Positions 41,112 to 49,772 of a stretch of 64,000 nucleotides of DNA are shown piece after piece. The translations under genes were made by a program, and so were the position numbers. The notes beneath the pieces were generated by a model. That model was given only the letters and a program-made list of their open reading frames with translations, was not told where the DNA came from and searched no databases. Source of the DNA: JBMNGG01 sp050949705 (GTDB lineage: Bacteria > Bacillota > Thermosediminibacteria > Thermosediminibacterales > Tepidanaerobacteraceae); contig JBMNGG010000003.1 in the NCBI GenBank assembly GCA_050949705.1, positions 310,001 through 374,000 of the forward strand. The letters are read 5' to 3'. The number at the start of each line of letters is the position of its first letter. Positions within the stretch are counted from its first letter, which is position 1.

Positions 41112-41879
41112 ATGTTAGAATCTCTATTTAGTCTGGAAGGGCAAGTTGCTGTTGTAACAGGCGCAAGCCAAGGAATAGGCAAGGCAGTTGCAATAGGGTT
41201 GGCAAAAGCTGGTGCTGATGTCTTAGTAAATTATCGTTCAGATTTAGCTGGCGCAGAGGACACTGCACGTCAGATAGAAGAATTAGGAAAACGAGCCCTA
41301 ATTTTTAAAGCCAATGTTGCAGACCGTGATGAAGTTAAAGCAATGGCTGAAAAAACGATAGCAGAATTTGGTAAAGTTGATATCCTAGTTAATAATGCTG
41401 GTATTGCAAAAAATAAAGCAGCCGAAGAAATGGATAATGAAACTTGGAACAGAATCCTTGGTGTTAACCTTGATGGTACTTATCATTGTTGCGTAGAATT
41501 CGGGAAATACATGGTTGAGAGAAAGCAAGGGAAAATTATCAACTTTTCTTCAATCTGTGGCGTAACAATTGTAAGGAATGATTGTCAGATAGCATATCAT
41601 GCTTCTAAGGGCGGGGTTGTTATGCTGACAAAAGCTCTTGCTGAGGAATGGAGCAAATATAATATTCGAGTAAATATGGTAGCTCCGGGCTATACAAGAA
41701 CGAAGATGTGTCCAACTGGACCTAAGGATAAAAATGTAATTCCCTTGGGAAGAATGGCAGAGCCCGAAGAGATGGTAGGAACAGTAATTTACCTTGCGTC
41801 TGATGCCTCTAGTTATGTTATCGGTCAGCAGATTATTGTTGATGGTGGTTATACGATCTGTGGTTCATCTGCAAAATAG
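41112..41879 (+). CDS. Short-chain dehydrogenase/reductase
   Basis: The 255-residue classical SDR has the cofactor turn TGASQGIG at residues 15-22, the NNAGIAKN segment, a catalytic Ser in INFSSICG, the catalytic pair in YHASK, and the C-terminal GQQIIVDGGYTI. The Arg in NYRSD after the second strand suggests NADPH. Such proteins include sugar dehydrogenases such as gluconate 5-dehydrogenase and 3-ketoacyl-ACP reductases, and the island context favours a sugar or polyol. ATG 41112 follows GAGGGG. Confidence 0.88.
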   Translation: MLESLFSLEGQVAVVTGASQGIGKAVAIGLAKAGADVLVNYRSDLAGAEDTARQIEELGKRALIFKANVADRDEVKAMAEKTIAEFGKVDILVNNAGIAKNKAAEEMDNETWNRILGVNLDGTYHCCVEFGKYMVERKQGKIINFSSICGVTIVRNDCQIAYHASKGGVVMLTKALAEEWSKYNIRVNMVAPGYTRTKMCPTGPKDKNVIPLGRMAEPEEMVGTVIYLASDASSYVIGQQIIVDGGYTICGSSAK

Positions 41880-41909
41880 TTATTTTTCAAGTTAACTTGG
41901 AGGTGAAAG

Positions 41910-42668
41910 ATGATGAAGATTATACCAGTAGCAGTAGGGGAATTAGATACTTTTGAGAGTGATGTATTTGCAGGTGGAGACAAGCAGAAAAAAGTTCTTT
42001 TCTATTCCTACGTTTTCATAATAATAGTAGACGGCCAGGCAATATTGGTTGATGCGAGCTTTGGAGATTTTGACTATTGTAAGAAGAATGGTCCAAATGA
42101 ATGTCGTTTGTTAAACAACGATATTTTAGATATACTAAAAGACAATGGATACAATGCTGAAGATATTAAAACAATAGTACTAACTCATTGTCATTGGGAT
42201 CATATTGGAGGTTTATCACAATTTCCAAATGCAACGATCTATTGCCAAAAAGAAGAGTATGAATATGCTCTGGCTAATTCCACTCCGGATTCTGGAGAAT
42301 ACCCTCTTTCATTTAAGAAATATCTAGTTGAAGATAGAGAAAGATTCAATTTGATTGATGGGGATTATCAACTAAATTCAAAAGTTAAGCTAATAAAAAC
42401 TGGTGGTCATTCTGTTGGAAGCCAAATCATTGAAGTTGAGAATGACGATGAATTAGCCCTAATTTTAGGGGATGAGGTGTTCTCTTATGATAATATCATT
42501 AAGAAAATGCCCGTAGGATGCACGAAAAATCCTGAGAAATCTGCTGAAGTTCTAGATAAAATAATTTCTAGAATAGCTAATACTAATAAAAAAATTATGG
42601 TATACCCAGGCCATGATCCAAGAATAATATCTCAATTTGATGAAATGAACACATTGATAAAACCATAA
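41910..42668 (+). CDS. Metallo-beta-lactamase-fold hydrolase, lactonase-like
   Basis: The 252-residue protein has the di-zinc motif THCHWDHIGG (H-x-H-x-D-H) near residue 91, a later His in GGHSVGSQ, the bridging Asp in LILGDEVF and a final His in YPGHDPR. The arrangement resembles N-acyl-homoserine lactonases and related small-lactone hydrolases. Next to a dehydrogenase and an IlvD-type dehydratase it could open a sugar lactone, but quorum-quenching lactonase activity cannot be excluded. ATG 41910 follows GGAGGTGAAAG, 30 bp after the SDR gene. Confidence 0.8.
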   Translation: MMKIIPVAVGELDTFESDVFAGGDKQKKVLFYSYVFIIIVDGQAILVDASFGDFDYCKKNGPNECRLLNNDILDILKDNGYNAEDIKTIVLTHCHWDHIGGLSQFPNATIYCQKEEYEYALANSTPDSGEYPLSFKKYLVEDRERFNLIDGDYQLNSKVKLIKTGGHSVGSQIIEVENDDELALILGDEVFSYDNIIKKMPVGCTKNPEKSAEVLDKIISRIANTNKKIMVYPGHDPRIISQFDEMNTLIKP

Positions 42669-43614
42669 AACGTTTTTAGCTAACAAAAAACATAGTTGTA
42701 TTCTATTTTCTAATAGACAACTATATAACTACTGTCTTATTTAGTAATGTCTATCTGGTTAGTTCCCTATTCTTGTACCAGTCAATAGTCTTAGTAAAAA
42801 TACACTGAACTAACGAGAAGAAGCTGGATAAGAAGGGCATGTTAGCTATGAAACCCATAGCATTGAGAATCACCCTGTTCTATATATGTGGGACAAGCTC
42901 ATGAGAGTTTGTTCCACATTGTCAATCCTAATCGTATAATCCGTAGTCGTAAAATTGCTAATATGGTTGGCATAATATTCTATCATATCCGGATATAGTT
43001 TCAGATAAGTCTGGATACTTTTATCAAAGCATCTTAATTTAGCATTGATAAGGTATTTGAGCAAAGGTTGGCAGATTCCAGTCGTATTAGCTAACCTAAC
43101 CATAAAGGTTTTTCAGCTTCTTCTAGGACAGTAATTAATGATGCGAGTCCTAGGATGATTTATCTAGCCTATAGGGAGCACAAATTTACTTAAAACTAGA
43201 GATAACTTCCGGTAATTGTCAAAGAAGCTTTTAACATTGACGCTTTCACCCTGTCTGCCTTTTTGGGGAAGAATAAAATTAAATTAAAGGTCCCTTAGTG
43301 GGAGCATTATGGTCGTCTTAGCTCAAAACATGTTTTAAAAAGGGCAAATCTGATCATCACAGGTACACTCGAGAAAATAAAAGAAAAATATTTTAATTTA
43401 AGAAAATTGGGATCTGTCCATATTCGTTAGAATTAAAGGGTTTTCCCGATTTTTGTTGAAATATATATTAGTTTGGCGAAATTGAAAGCTCATAAAGGAC
43501 CTATCAGTTGGTCCAATAGGTAGGTGTGTAAAGGTATTGTGGAGGTTAAAACACATATATATTAATAATTATGATTACATTACATAATAAGGTTTAAGGA
43601 GGTGTTCTTTTCGC
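42669..43614. other. 950-bp gene-poor stretch with decayed coding sequence
   Basis: A hairpin with arms ATAGTTGT and ACAACTAT near 42692-42725 follows the hydrolase gene. Beyond it the plus strand shows broken protein-like stretches in changing frames, for example NHPVLYMWDKL from about 42861 and LTLTLSPCLPFWG from about 43216, with several stops. The minus strand has a 77-codon frame (42870-43103) of no clear family. The composition suggests remains of an old gene or insertion element, but no terminal inverted repeats or transposase motifs were found. Confidence 0.35.
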
Positions 43615-43665
43615 TTGACAAGGTACAGTCAAGTAAATTTAGAGTTTGAAAGGAAATTGCCATGA
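43615..43665 (+). CDS. Possible 16-residue leader peptide coupled to the AraC gene
   Basis: A strong AAGGAGGTG at 43596-43604 is 58 nt before the AraC start, too far to serve it. It is 10 nt before TTG 43615, which opens a 16-codon frame (TRYSQVNLEFERKLP) ending in TGA at 43663-43665, overlapping the AraC ATG (ATGA). This would couple the two genes. The start region also contains the inverted repeat CTTGAC-N8-GTCAAG (43614-43633), so translation and regulator binding could interact. The peptide is too short to judge by family. Confidence 0.35.
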   Translation: MTRYSQVNLEFERKLP

Positions 43666-44591
43666 AGCCGTTGTATATGTCAAAAACAGAAACTTATAAA
43701 GGTAATTATTCAATAGCAAAAATAAATACTTCCTGCGGATTCGTAAAAGAGCCGCATTATCATGATTTTTATGAAGTACAGTTTTATATCTCCGATGAAA
43801 AAATAGACCATATCGGGGAAACAATAATCAATGGTAAGCCACATATACTTAAACCTGGCAGTATGGTTTTAATAAATATGTTTGATGTTCATGAGATAAG
43901 ACTTTTTAGTTGTGCCACGTGTACGAGATATTGTATATCCTTTGATTCTAGTCTCTTATTTTTTGCAAGTTCAAGTAATACAAATTTATTTAAGATTTTT
44001 TCAAAGAATAATAAATTTGACTTTTCTTCTCCGCTTACACCGAAACAAATTGCTACCTTCGAAGATATATATGATAAATATGAGCAGATGAATATAAAAA
44101 AAGGCAAAGATATAATGGAGAAATCAATAATATTAGAAATCTTTGCGCATTTGTATGATATTTTTTATAAAGATCAAACAATAAGCCAAACAGATTCACG
44201 TAATTTAGAGGTCATTATTAAATTGATAGAATATATTAACGGGAATATATCTGATGATTTATCCCTTGAGCAATTATCTGAGTATGTCAATTATAGTACT
44301 TTTCATCTTTGTAGAATGTTTAAGCAATTTACAGGTATGACATTAAATCAATACATTACCACAAGGAGGATTGATAGGGCGAAGATGATGTTAAAGGAAT
44401 CCGTTCCCATTTCAATTATAAGTAAAGAGGTGGGATTTAATAATTATAGTCATTTTTATCGAATATTTAAGCAAATTACAGGTCTTAGCCCCACACAATA
44501 TAAGGAGCAACTTACGGAAAAAAAGAGCGAGCCCAGTAAATGCAACGCACCCTTTGGTGTTACTCCACGCTATTCCTTTGTTAGTACTTAA
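43662..44591 (+). CDS. AraC-family transcriptional regulator
   Basis: The 309-residue protein has an N-terminal cupin-like sensor domain with a CGFVKEPHYHDFYEVQFY start (His-rich strand), and a C-terminal AraC DNA-binding domain from about 185. The two helix-turn-helix units are visible in LSLEQLSEYVNYSTFHLCRM and PISIISKEVGFNNYSHFYRI, followed by FKQITGLSPTQYK. It probably senses the island's substrate and controls the neighbouring genes in one or both directions. GAAAGGAAA precedes ATG 43662, and a terminator follows. Confidence 0.9.
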   Translation: MKPLYMSKTETYKGNYSIAKINTSCGFVKEPHYHDFYEVQFYISDEKIDHIGETIINGKPHILKPGSMVLINMFDVHEIRLFSCATCTRYCISFDSSLLFFASSSNTNLFKIFSKNNKFDFSSPLTPKQIATFEDIYDKYEQMNIKKGKDIMEKSIILEIFAHLYDIFYKDQTISQTDSRNLEVIIKLIEYINGNISDDLSLEQLSEYVNYSTFHLCRMFKQFTGMTLNQYITTRRIDRAKMMLKESVPISIISKEVGFNNYSHFYRIFKQITGLSPTQYKEQLTEKKSEPSKCNAPFGVTPRYSFVST

Positions 44592-44668
44592 AAAAGCAAG
44601 ATATGCAATATAATGGGCAAATTTGTTTACAGACAAAAAACTGAAAAAGCATATAATTATATTTGAAA

Positions 44669-44706
44669 ACAAAAAACAATCACCTATTTTAGTGATTGTT
44701 TTTTGT
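44669..44706 (+). terminator. Terminator after the AraC gene
   Basis: A perfect 15-bp stem (44669-44683 with 44692-44706, 8-nt loop) has A-rich and T-rich outer arms and could work on both strands. Confidence 0.8.
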
Positions 44707-44739
44707 TGAATACAGAATGAGAAGGGAGCATAAAAAATC

Positions 44740-45525
44740 ATGGGAAAAATGAAACTTGCACTAATAGGCTGTGGTTATTTAAATGACATTATTGCAAATG
44801 CACTAAAAGATGGTTTTCTCCCTGAGTATGAACTAGTCGGCGTAATGGGAAAGTATCCTGAAGAGGCACAGGATTTTGCAAAGCGCCATAATTGTAAGGC
44901 TTGTGATAGTATCCAAGAATTGATGGACTTAAAGCCGGAATATACTGTAGAGGCGGCTTCACCGCAAGCGGTGAAAGATTATGCAGAGACAATACTAGAA
45001 AAAGGATCAAATTTAGTTATGCTGTCAATTGGGGCGTTTGCGGATGTGGATTTTTATGAGGAAATTAAAAAAGTTGCATTAAAAAATAATCGAAAAGTTT
45101 ATATTCCAAGTGGTGCCGTTGGAGGATTCGATGTTCTTCGTGCTGCGACTTTAATGGGACCAGTCAGTGCCAAGATAACGGCTAAAAAGGCACCGGGTTC
45201 ACTGCGTTCTACTCCCCTTTACAAAGCAGGGCTGGACAATATCACAGAACCGGAGCGAGTTTTCACTGGCAACACCAAAGAAGCCATTAAAATATTACCA
45301 TTTCAAGTTAATGTGGCTGTTGCCACTTCTCTTGCGAGTGCCGGTCCTGAGAAAACAATTATGGATATCTACGCGCTTCCAGGTTTTATTGGGGATGAAT
45401 ACAAAATAGAAATTCAAGGTGAAGAAGTGCGAACAGATCTTAATATTTACTCAAAAACAAGTAGTGTTGCTGCTTGGAGCGTTGTTGCTGTTCTTCAAAA
45501 CATTACATCACCGATTGTGTTTTAA
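44740..45525 (+). CDS. Aspartate-dehydrogenase-like protein
   Basis: The 261-residue protein matches L-aspartate dehydrogenase (NadX) in layout: LALIGCGYLNDII nucleotide turn, VEAASPQAVKDYAE, the glycine-rich SIGAFADVDF, the strand VYIPSGAVGGFDVLRAA and VNVAVATSLASAGPEKT. Where aspartate dehydrogenases have a catalytic His in an N-x-H-E-I motif, this protein has DEYKI, with Tyr in place of His as I align it. It may therefore act on another substrate or be a non-catalytic relative. It starts the second half of the island, 62 bp before the dehydratase gene. Confidence 0.75.
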   Translation: MGKMKLALIGCGYLNDIIANALKDGFLPEYELVGVMGKYPEEAQDFAKRHNCKACDSIQELMDLKPEYTVEAASPQAVKDYAETILEKGSNLVMLSIGAFADVDFYEEIKKVALKNNRKVYIPSGAVGGFDVLRAATLMGPVSAKITAKKAPGSLRSTPLYKAGLDNITEPERVFTGNTKEAIKILPFQVNVAVATSLASAGPEKTIMDIYALPGFIGDEYKIEIQGEEVRTDLNIYSKTSSVAAWSVVAVLQNITSPIVF

Positions 45526-45587
45526 ACAAAGGTCTATACGTATAATCACTTATCAGCCTTAAGAAAAAAGAAAGGACTGATTCAAAT

Positions 45588-47255
45588 ATGAAATTTACTA
45601 AAAAGTATTTCACAGGTGATTTTGCAGCACATAGCCGATCTGTATATAAAGGATCTGGATATGATCCTGAAGACCTAAACCGCCCACATATTGGAATCGC
45701 AAACACATTTAGTGAAAATTCTGCAGGTCATGCACATTTAAGGATGCTAGCAGATGCTGTAAAGACGGGTATTTGGCAGGCTGGGGGAGTTCCCTTCGAA
45801 TTTGGAGTACCTTCCACCTGTTCAGATCCTGCTATAGGCACAAATACAATGTGTATGGATCTTGCAATGAGGGACCTAGTGGCTGGTGGCATTGAACTGG
45901 TGGCAAGTATTCAGCATTTTGATGGATTAGTGTTGTTGTCAGGGTGTGACAATATCGTTCCCGGAACATTGCTTGCTGCTGCAAGATTAGATATTCCCAC
46001 AATATGCTGCACGGGTGGTCCCATGTTAACCGGGCAACTAGATGGAAAAGATTTTACTCAATCGGATGTACAAGAATTTTGTTATGGTGAAATATCTAAA
46101 GGAATGGCAGATAAGGAAAGGATTAAAAAGGCAGAGTGTGGTGCGTGTCCAACTATGGGGGCTTGTCCAACTATGGGGACAGCTAATACTATGCAAATAC
46201 TTGTGGAAGCATTGGGCATGACACCACCGGGTTCATCCACAATTCCCGCTGTATTTACAGATAAAATCATTAGTTGCAAACAAATTGGCAGAAGAATTGT
46301 AAAAATGGTTTTAGAGGGTTTTGTGCCATCAAAAATAATAACTAAAGAGGCTTTGGAAAATGCAATATGTATGAACATGGCCATCGGGGGTTCCACCAAT
46401 GCGGTTATGCATTTGTTGGCTCTTGCAAATGAATTGGACATTCCCTTAAGTTATGATGATTTTGAAAAGTTTGGTGAAATCACTCCTTGCATAGTAAATG
46501 TAAAACCAAGCGGGAAATATGGTGTGGATAAATTGTTTTATTTAGGTGGAGTACCTGCGATATTTAAACAATTGGAATCAATTGTGCACAAAGATGTTCT
46601 AAATGTTTCAGGTGAAACCCTTGGGGATATTTTGAAAAAGGCACCCACCGAACCCAACGATATAATCAGAAGCACAGAAAATCCTATTTCAAAAGACGGC
46701 GGACTCGCTATTCTCTATGGCAATATAGCCAAAAACGGCTCAGTGATTCGCCCATCCACAATAAAAGAAAGTATGCGGCATTTCAAGGGAAAGGCTAAGG
46801 TTTTTACAAGTGACCGCCAGGCACATGAGGCCATAATAGACGGACGGGTTCAATCCGGTGACGTGATTGTGGTTAGATATGTGGGTCCTGTTGGTGCACC
46901 GGGTATGGTGGAAGTCATGGAAGCCACAGAGGCCATGGTGAATTTAGGGCTTGATGAAAGTGTTGCCCTTATTACAGATGGAAGGTTTTCTGGTTTTTGT
47001 CATGGACCTATTGTAGGACATATATCACCTGAGGCTGCTGTAGGTGGGGATATTGCTCTTGTTGAAGATGGAGACCTTATTGAAATAAATGTTGATGTAC
47101 GAAAAATCACTTTACTTGTATCAGATGAGGAACTGGCAAGAAGAAGGGAACAATTAGTTCTTCCTAAAATTAAGGTCAAAAAAGGGTTTATGCGTACATA
47201 TGCGAAAAACTGCCTCCCGCCAGAAAAAGGTGCAGCAATGCAACTCTGGGATTAA
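45588..47255 (+). CDS. IlvD/Edd-family dehydratase
   Basis: The 555-residue protein is a member of the family of dihydroxy-acid, phosphogluconate and sugar-acid dehydratases, which use an iron-sulfur cluster. It has LSGCDNIVPG, the cluster-Cys segment ECGACPTMGACPTMGTANTM, IGGSTNAVMHL and the C-terminal ALITDGRFSG. The N-terminal SAGHAHLRMLADAVKTGI stretch looks more like sugar-acid dehydratases than like biosynthetic IlvD. No other branched-chain amino acid genes are nearby, so sugar-acid dehydration to a 2-keto-3-deoxy acid is the more likely role, though IlvD itself cannot be excluded. Confidence 0.85.
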   Translation: MKFTKKYFTGDFAAHSRSVYKGSGYDPEDLNRPHIGIANTFSENSAGHAHLRMLADAVKTGIWQAGGVPFEFGVPSTCSDPAIGTNTMCMDLAMRDLVAGGIELVASIQHFDGLVLLSGCDNIVPGTLLAAARLDIPTICCTGGPMLTGQLDGKDFTQSDVQEFCYGEISKGMADKERIKKAECGACPTMGACPTMGTANTMQILVEALGMTPPGSSTIPAVFTDKIISCKQIGRRIVKMVLEGFVPSKIITKEALENAICMNMAIGGSTNAVMHLLALANELDIPLSYDDFEKFGEITPCIVNVKPSGKYGVDKLFYLGGVPAIFKQLESIVHKDVLNVSGETLGDILKKAPTEPNDIIRSTENPISKDGGLAILYGNIAKNGSVIRPSTIKESMRHFKGKAKVFTSDRQAHEAIIDGRVQSGDVIVVRYVGPVGAPGMVEVMEATEAMVNLGLDESVALITDGRFSGFCHGPIVGHISPEAAVGGDIALVEDGDLIEINVDVRKITLLVSDEELARRREQLVLPKIKVKKGFMRTYAKNCLPPEKGAAMQLWD

Positions 47256-47364
47256 GAACTGACCACAACAATAAGGTAATTTAGTAAATGGCACATTTAC
47301 TGATGTGAATAAAATTTGCTTGTTATTATGACTATCTTCATAGAAGCCCAAAAGGAGGTGCACC

Positions 47365-48048
47365 ATGGATAAAGTGGCAATCATCGGTGCCGGGAGAATG
47401 GGTGGTATACTGTCAAAGAAACTGGCGCCCTATTATGATTTGATTCTCGTGATAAGGAGTTTACGCAAGGGTGGACTTTTGGCAATGGAACTGGGGGGAA
47501 TTGCCACTTCTGAGTACTCAATTTTGGCCAAAGCCAATTATATAATTACAGCATTACCGGCAGGGGTAATACCCAATGTTCTAGACAAAATCTCACAGTT
47601 TCTTAGAAAAGACCAGATTCTTATAAATATATCCACAAATACGGAAAGACATGTCTTCAAAACCCTAGAGGGCAAATGTCATATCGCCTCAGCTAAAATA
47701 ATAGGTGAATCAAATCAAATTGACCTAGGAGAGCTGCCATTGATCTTAGTTGACGGTGATGATGAAAAGGTTAAAAATGAGGTGGCATCGGTTTTCGGTC
47801 ACATTGGTATAGTGTGTTTTGGTGATGAAAAATTAGTTAGCAAAATAAACAAAATAGCCAGCGAACAAGGTATACGGGCTGCCCTGGAGATAAAACAACA
47901 ATTAGAAGAGTTAAATGTCCCCGAGGAATACATAAGCTTTGCTATTAGAAATGTAGCAGCAGGTACAATGAATGCCTTTGCTCTAGGGGATGAAAGTGAT
48001 TTTGTAAAAGAAATTGTGGAAAAAATCAAAAGTGAAAAGAAAAACTGA
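47365..48048 (+). CDS. Rossmann-fold reductase, pyrroline-5-carboxylate-reductase-like
   Basis: The 227-residue protein starts with KVAIIGAGRMGGILSKKL, a dinucleotide-binding turn, followed by YIITALPAG and a domain order like that of NAD(P)-binding halves of ProC and F420-dependent NADP reductases. A helical C-terminal part from about 155 would form the dimer and substrate site. Substrate and direction are unknown, but a small NAD(P)-dependent reductase fits a pathway with dehydrogenase-like and racemase-like partners. AAGGAGGTG precedes ATG 47365. Confidence 0.65.
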   Translation: MDKVAIIGAGRMGGILSKKLAPYYDLILVIRSLRKGGLLAMELGGIATSEYSILAKANYIITALPAGVIPNVLDKISQFLRKDQILINISTNTERHVFKTLEGKCHIASAKIIGESNQIDLGELPLILVDGDDEKVKNEVASVFGHIGIVCFGDEKLVSKINKIASEQGIRAALEIKQQLEELNVPEEYISFAIRNVAAGTMNAFALGDESDFVKEIVEKIKSEKKN

Positions 48049-48089
48049 TTTTTATATGGTTAAAGTTGAGTTGGAGGGGGTATTAAGTT

Positions 48090-48830
48090 ATGGAATATAA
48101 AGGTGGAAGACCTTTTTATGGTGATTTACTAGGAGTTATAATGCTGGATATGCAAGCACCATTAATTCCCGGAAATGTTGGAAATGCGATGTCTTATGAT
48201 TTTCCTGTAAGGTACAAGGTTCTCAAGGGTTTTCCAGCGGACTGGTGGTCTGATGAAATTGGTGCTGATGAGTCAAGGTGCAAGATGTTTATTCAGGCTG
48301 CTAAGGAACTTGAGGCAGAAGGCTGCAAAGCAATAACTTCTGGATGTGGATTTTTTGCGATTTATCAAAAAAGAGTTGCGGCTGAGGTGAATATTCCGGT
48401 ATTTCTTTCACCACTGGTTATGGTTCCAATGCTTTCTATGATGATAGGTCCTAACAAGAAAGTAGGGATTATAACTGCGGGTGGCCGGCATCTCAAGGGG
48501 GATTTTTTAAAGACCGTGGGAATTGATGAAAATGTGAACTTTGCAGTAGGCGGATTAGATGACACAGAAGAATTTTATAAAATCCATGTTACATGTGAAA
48601 AGGATACTATAAATCCAAAAAAAGTTGAAGAGGAAGTTGTACAAGCGGCAGAGGATTTGCTTAAAAAACACCCGGATATCGGATGTTTCGTATTTGAATG
48701 CAGTGATATTCCACCTTTCGCAAGGGAAGTGGTTAAAAGGACAGGAATCCCGGTATTTGATTTTATAGGCTTAGCACACATGGTGGCAAGAGCAATTATT
48801 CCTCCAAAATATCCTGAGTTTTTTGCTTAA
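48090..48830 (+). CDS. Asp/Glu racemase superfamily protein, paralogue 1
   Basis: The 246-residue protein has the two-lobed layout of the Asp/Glu/hydantoin racemase superfamily, with Cys86 in TSGCGFF and Cys204 in FECSDIPPF at the positions of the two catalytic thiols. Other conserved segments shared with the next two genes are GGRPFYG, PGNVGNAMSYDFPV, SPLVMVPM and VGIITAGGR. Members may racemise amino acids or hydantoins, decarboxylate arylmalonates or isomerise maleate, so the reaction is open. It is the first of three tandem paralogues. Confidence 0.8.
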   Translation: MEYKGGRPFYGDLLGVIMLDMQAPLIPGNVGNAMSYDFPVRYKVLKGFPADWWSDEIGADESRCKMFIQAAKELEAEGCKAITSGCGFFAIYQKRVAAEVNIPVFLSPLVMVPMLSMMIGPNKKVGIITAGGRHLKGDFLKTVGIDENVNFAVGGLDDTEEFYKIHVTCEKDTINPKKVEEEVVQAAEDLLKKHPDIGCFVFECSDIPPFAREVVKRTGIPVFDFIGLAHMVARAIIPPKYPEFFA

Positions 48831-48921
48831 AAAGTTTTCATTTGCTATTTAGGAAAGTTGGAAATTTAATAGTTTACGCTGAATTCATTCGCTTAATTAT
48901 ATTAACAGGAGTGAGAAATGT

Positions 48922-49653
48922 ATGAAGGTTAAGGGTGGACGTAATTTTTACGGAGAGGCCATTGGTGTAATAGTTTTTGAAAATAATATAACACCAGCTA
49001 TCCTTGGGGATGTTAGAAACGCATTGAGTTATGATTTCCCTGTGAGGTTTAAAGTGATAAAGGGGATTTCACCGGAATCAAATTCCCCTCAAAATAATTT
49101 TGACATTGATGGTTTAGTGCAAGCCGTCCGTGAACTGGAACAGGATGGTGTTAGGGCTATCATGATTAGCAGTGGATGTTTAACAAAGTATTTATTTGAA
49201 GTTGCATCCAATGTCAGCATACCAATTTTTTCGACTCCTCTTGTGCTTGTGCCAATGATATCCACTGCTATTGGAGATAATCTAAAAGTGGGGATAATAA
49301 CAGAGAACCAATACTCTGCGGAAGTCCTAAACAAGATAGGGATTAATGAAAAGACCCCTTACATTATTGAAGAGCTTGATATGGATAATGCTGAAACATA
49401 TGTTAGAACTTATATTCAAGGTAAAACAGAATGTGTGGATTATGACAAAATCAGAAGAGAGTTAGTGAGTCTAATAACAGAGCTTGTTAAAAACAATCCA
49501 GATATTGGTGCTATTGTGTTAGATGGTGCACCTTTGGCATCTTTTACTGAAGCAATAAAAGAGGAAATAGGTCTTCCTATGGCAGATTTTATGTCATTAG
49601 CACGTATGGTATATAGGGCAATTGTTCCACAGGATTATGAAGGCTTTATGTAA
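48922..49653 (+). CDS. Asp/Glu racemase superfamily protein, paralogue 2 (second Cys lost)
   Basis: This 243-residue paralogue keeps GGRNFYG, LSYDFPV, SSGC (Cys86), TPLVLVPM and VGIITE. At the second catalytic position the ECS of its neighbours is replaced by DGA (201-203), so the two-thiol mechanism cannot operate. It may be a decarboxylase-like or one-Cys enzyme, a regulatory pseudo-subunit pairing with a paralogue, or a decaying copy. No frameshift is seen and the ribosome site AGGAGTG is good, so it is still translated. It lies 91 bp after paralogue 1. Confidence 0.78.
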   Translation: MKVKGGRNFYGEAIGVIVFENNITPAILGDVRNALSYDFPVRFKVIKGISPESNSPQNNFDIDGLVQAVRELEQDGVRAIMISSGCLTKYLFEVASNVSIPIFSTPLVLVPMISTAIGDNLKVGIITENQYSAEVLNKIGINEKTPYIIEELDMDNAETYVRTYIQGKTECVDYDKIRRELVSLITELVKNNPDIGAIVLDGAPLASFTEAIKEEIGLPMADFMSLARMVYRAIVPQDYEGFM

Positions 49654-49772
49654 CTTTTAGATTAATATTAAGTAATTATTTTTCATAATAACGTTAAATA
49701 TGCTTTGAAGCCCAACTGTTTTAAAAAAGAGTAGTAATATTTAATGCAAAATTGTGAGGGGGTAGTAATATT

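Noticed and set aside
42870..43103. 77-codon minus-strand frame as a transposase gene
   Set aside because: No DDE residues, terminal repeats or target duplications were found. It is kept only as part of a possibly decayed region.
46144..46179. Apparent tandem duplication in the IlvD-type gene (GACPTM twice)
   Set aside because: The family has a Cys-rich stretch of this length and spacing at this place, so the repeat is the normal iron-sulfur segment rather than a recent duplication.
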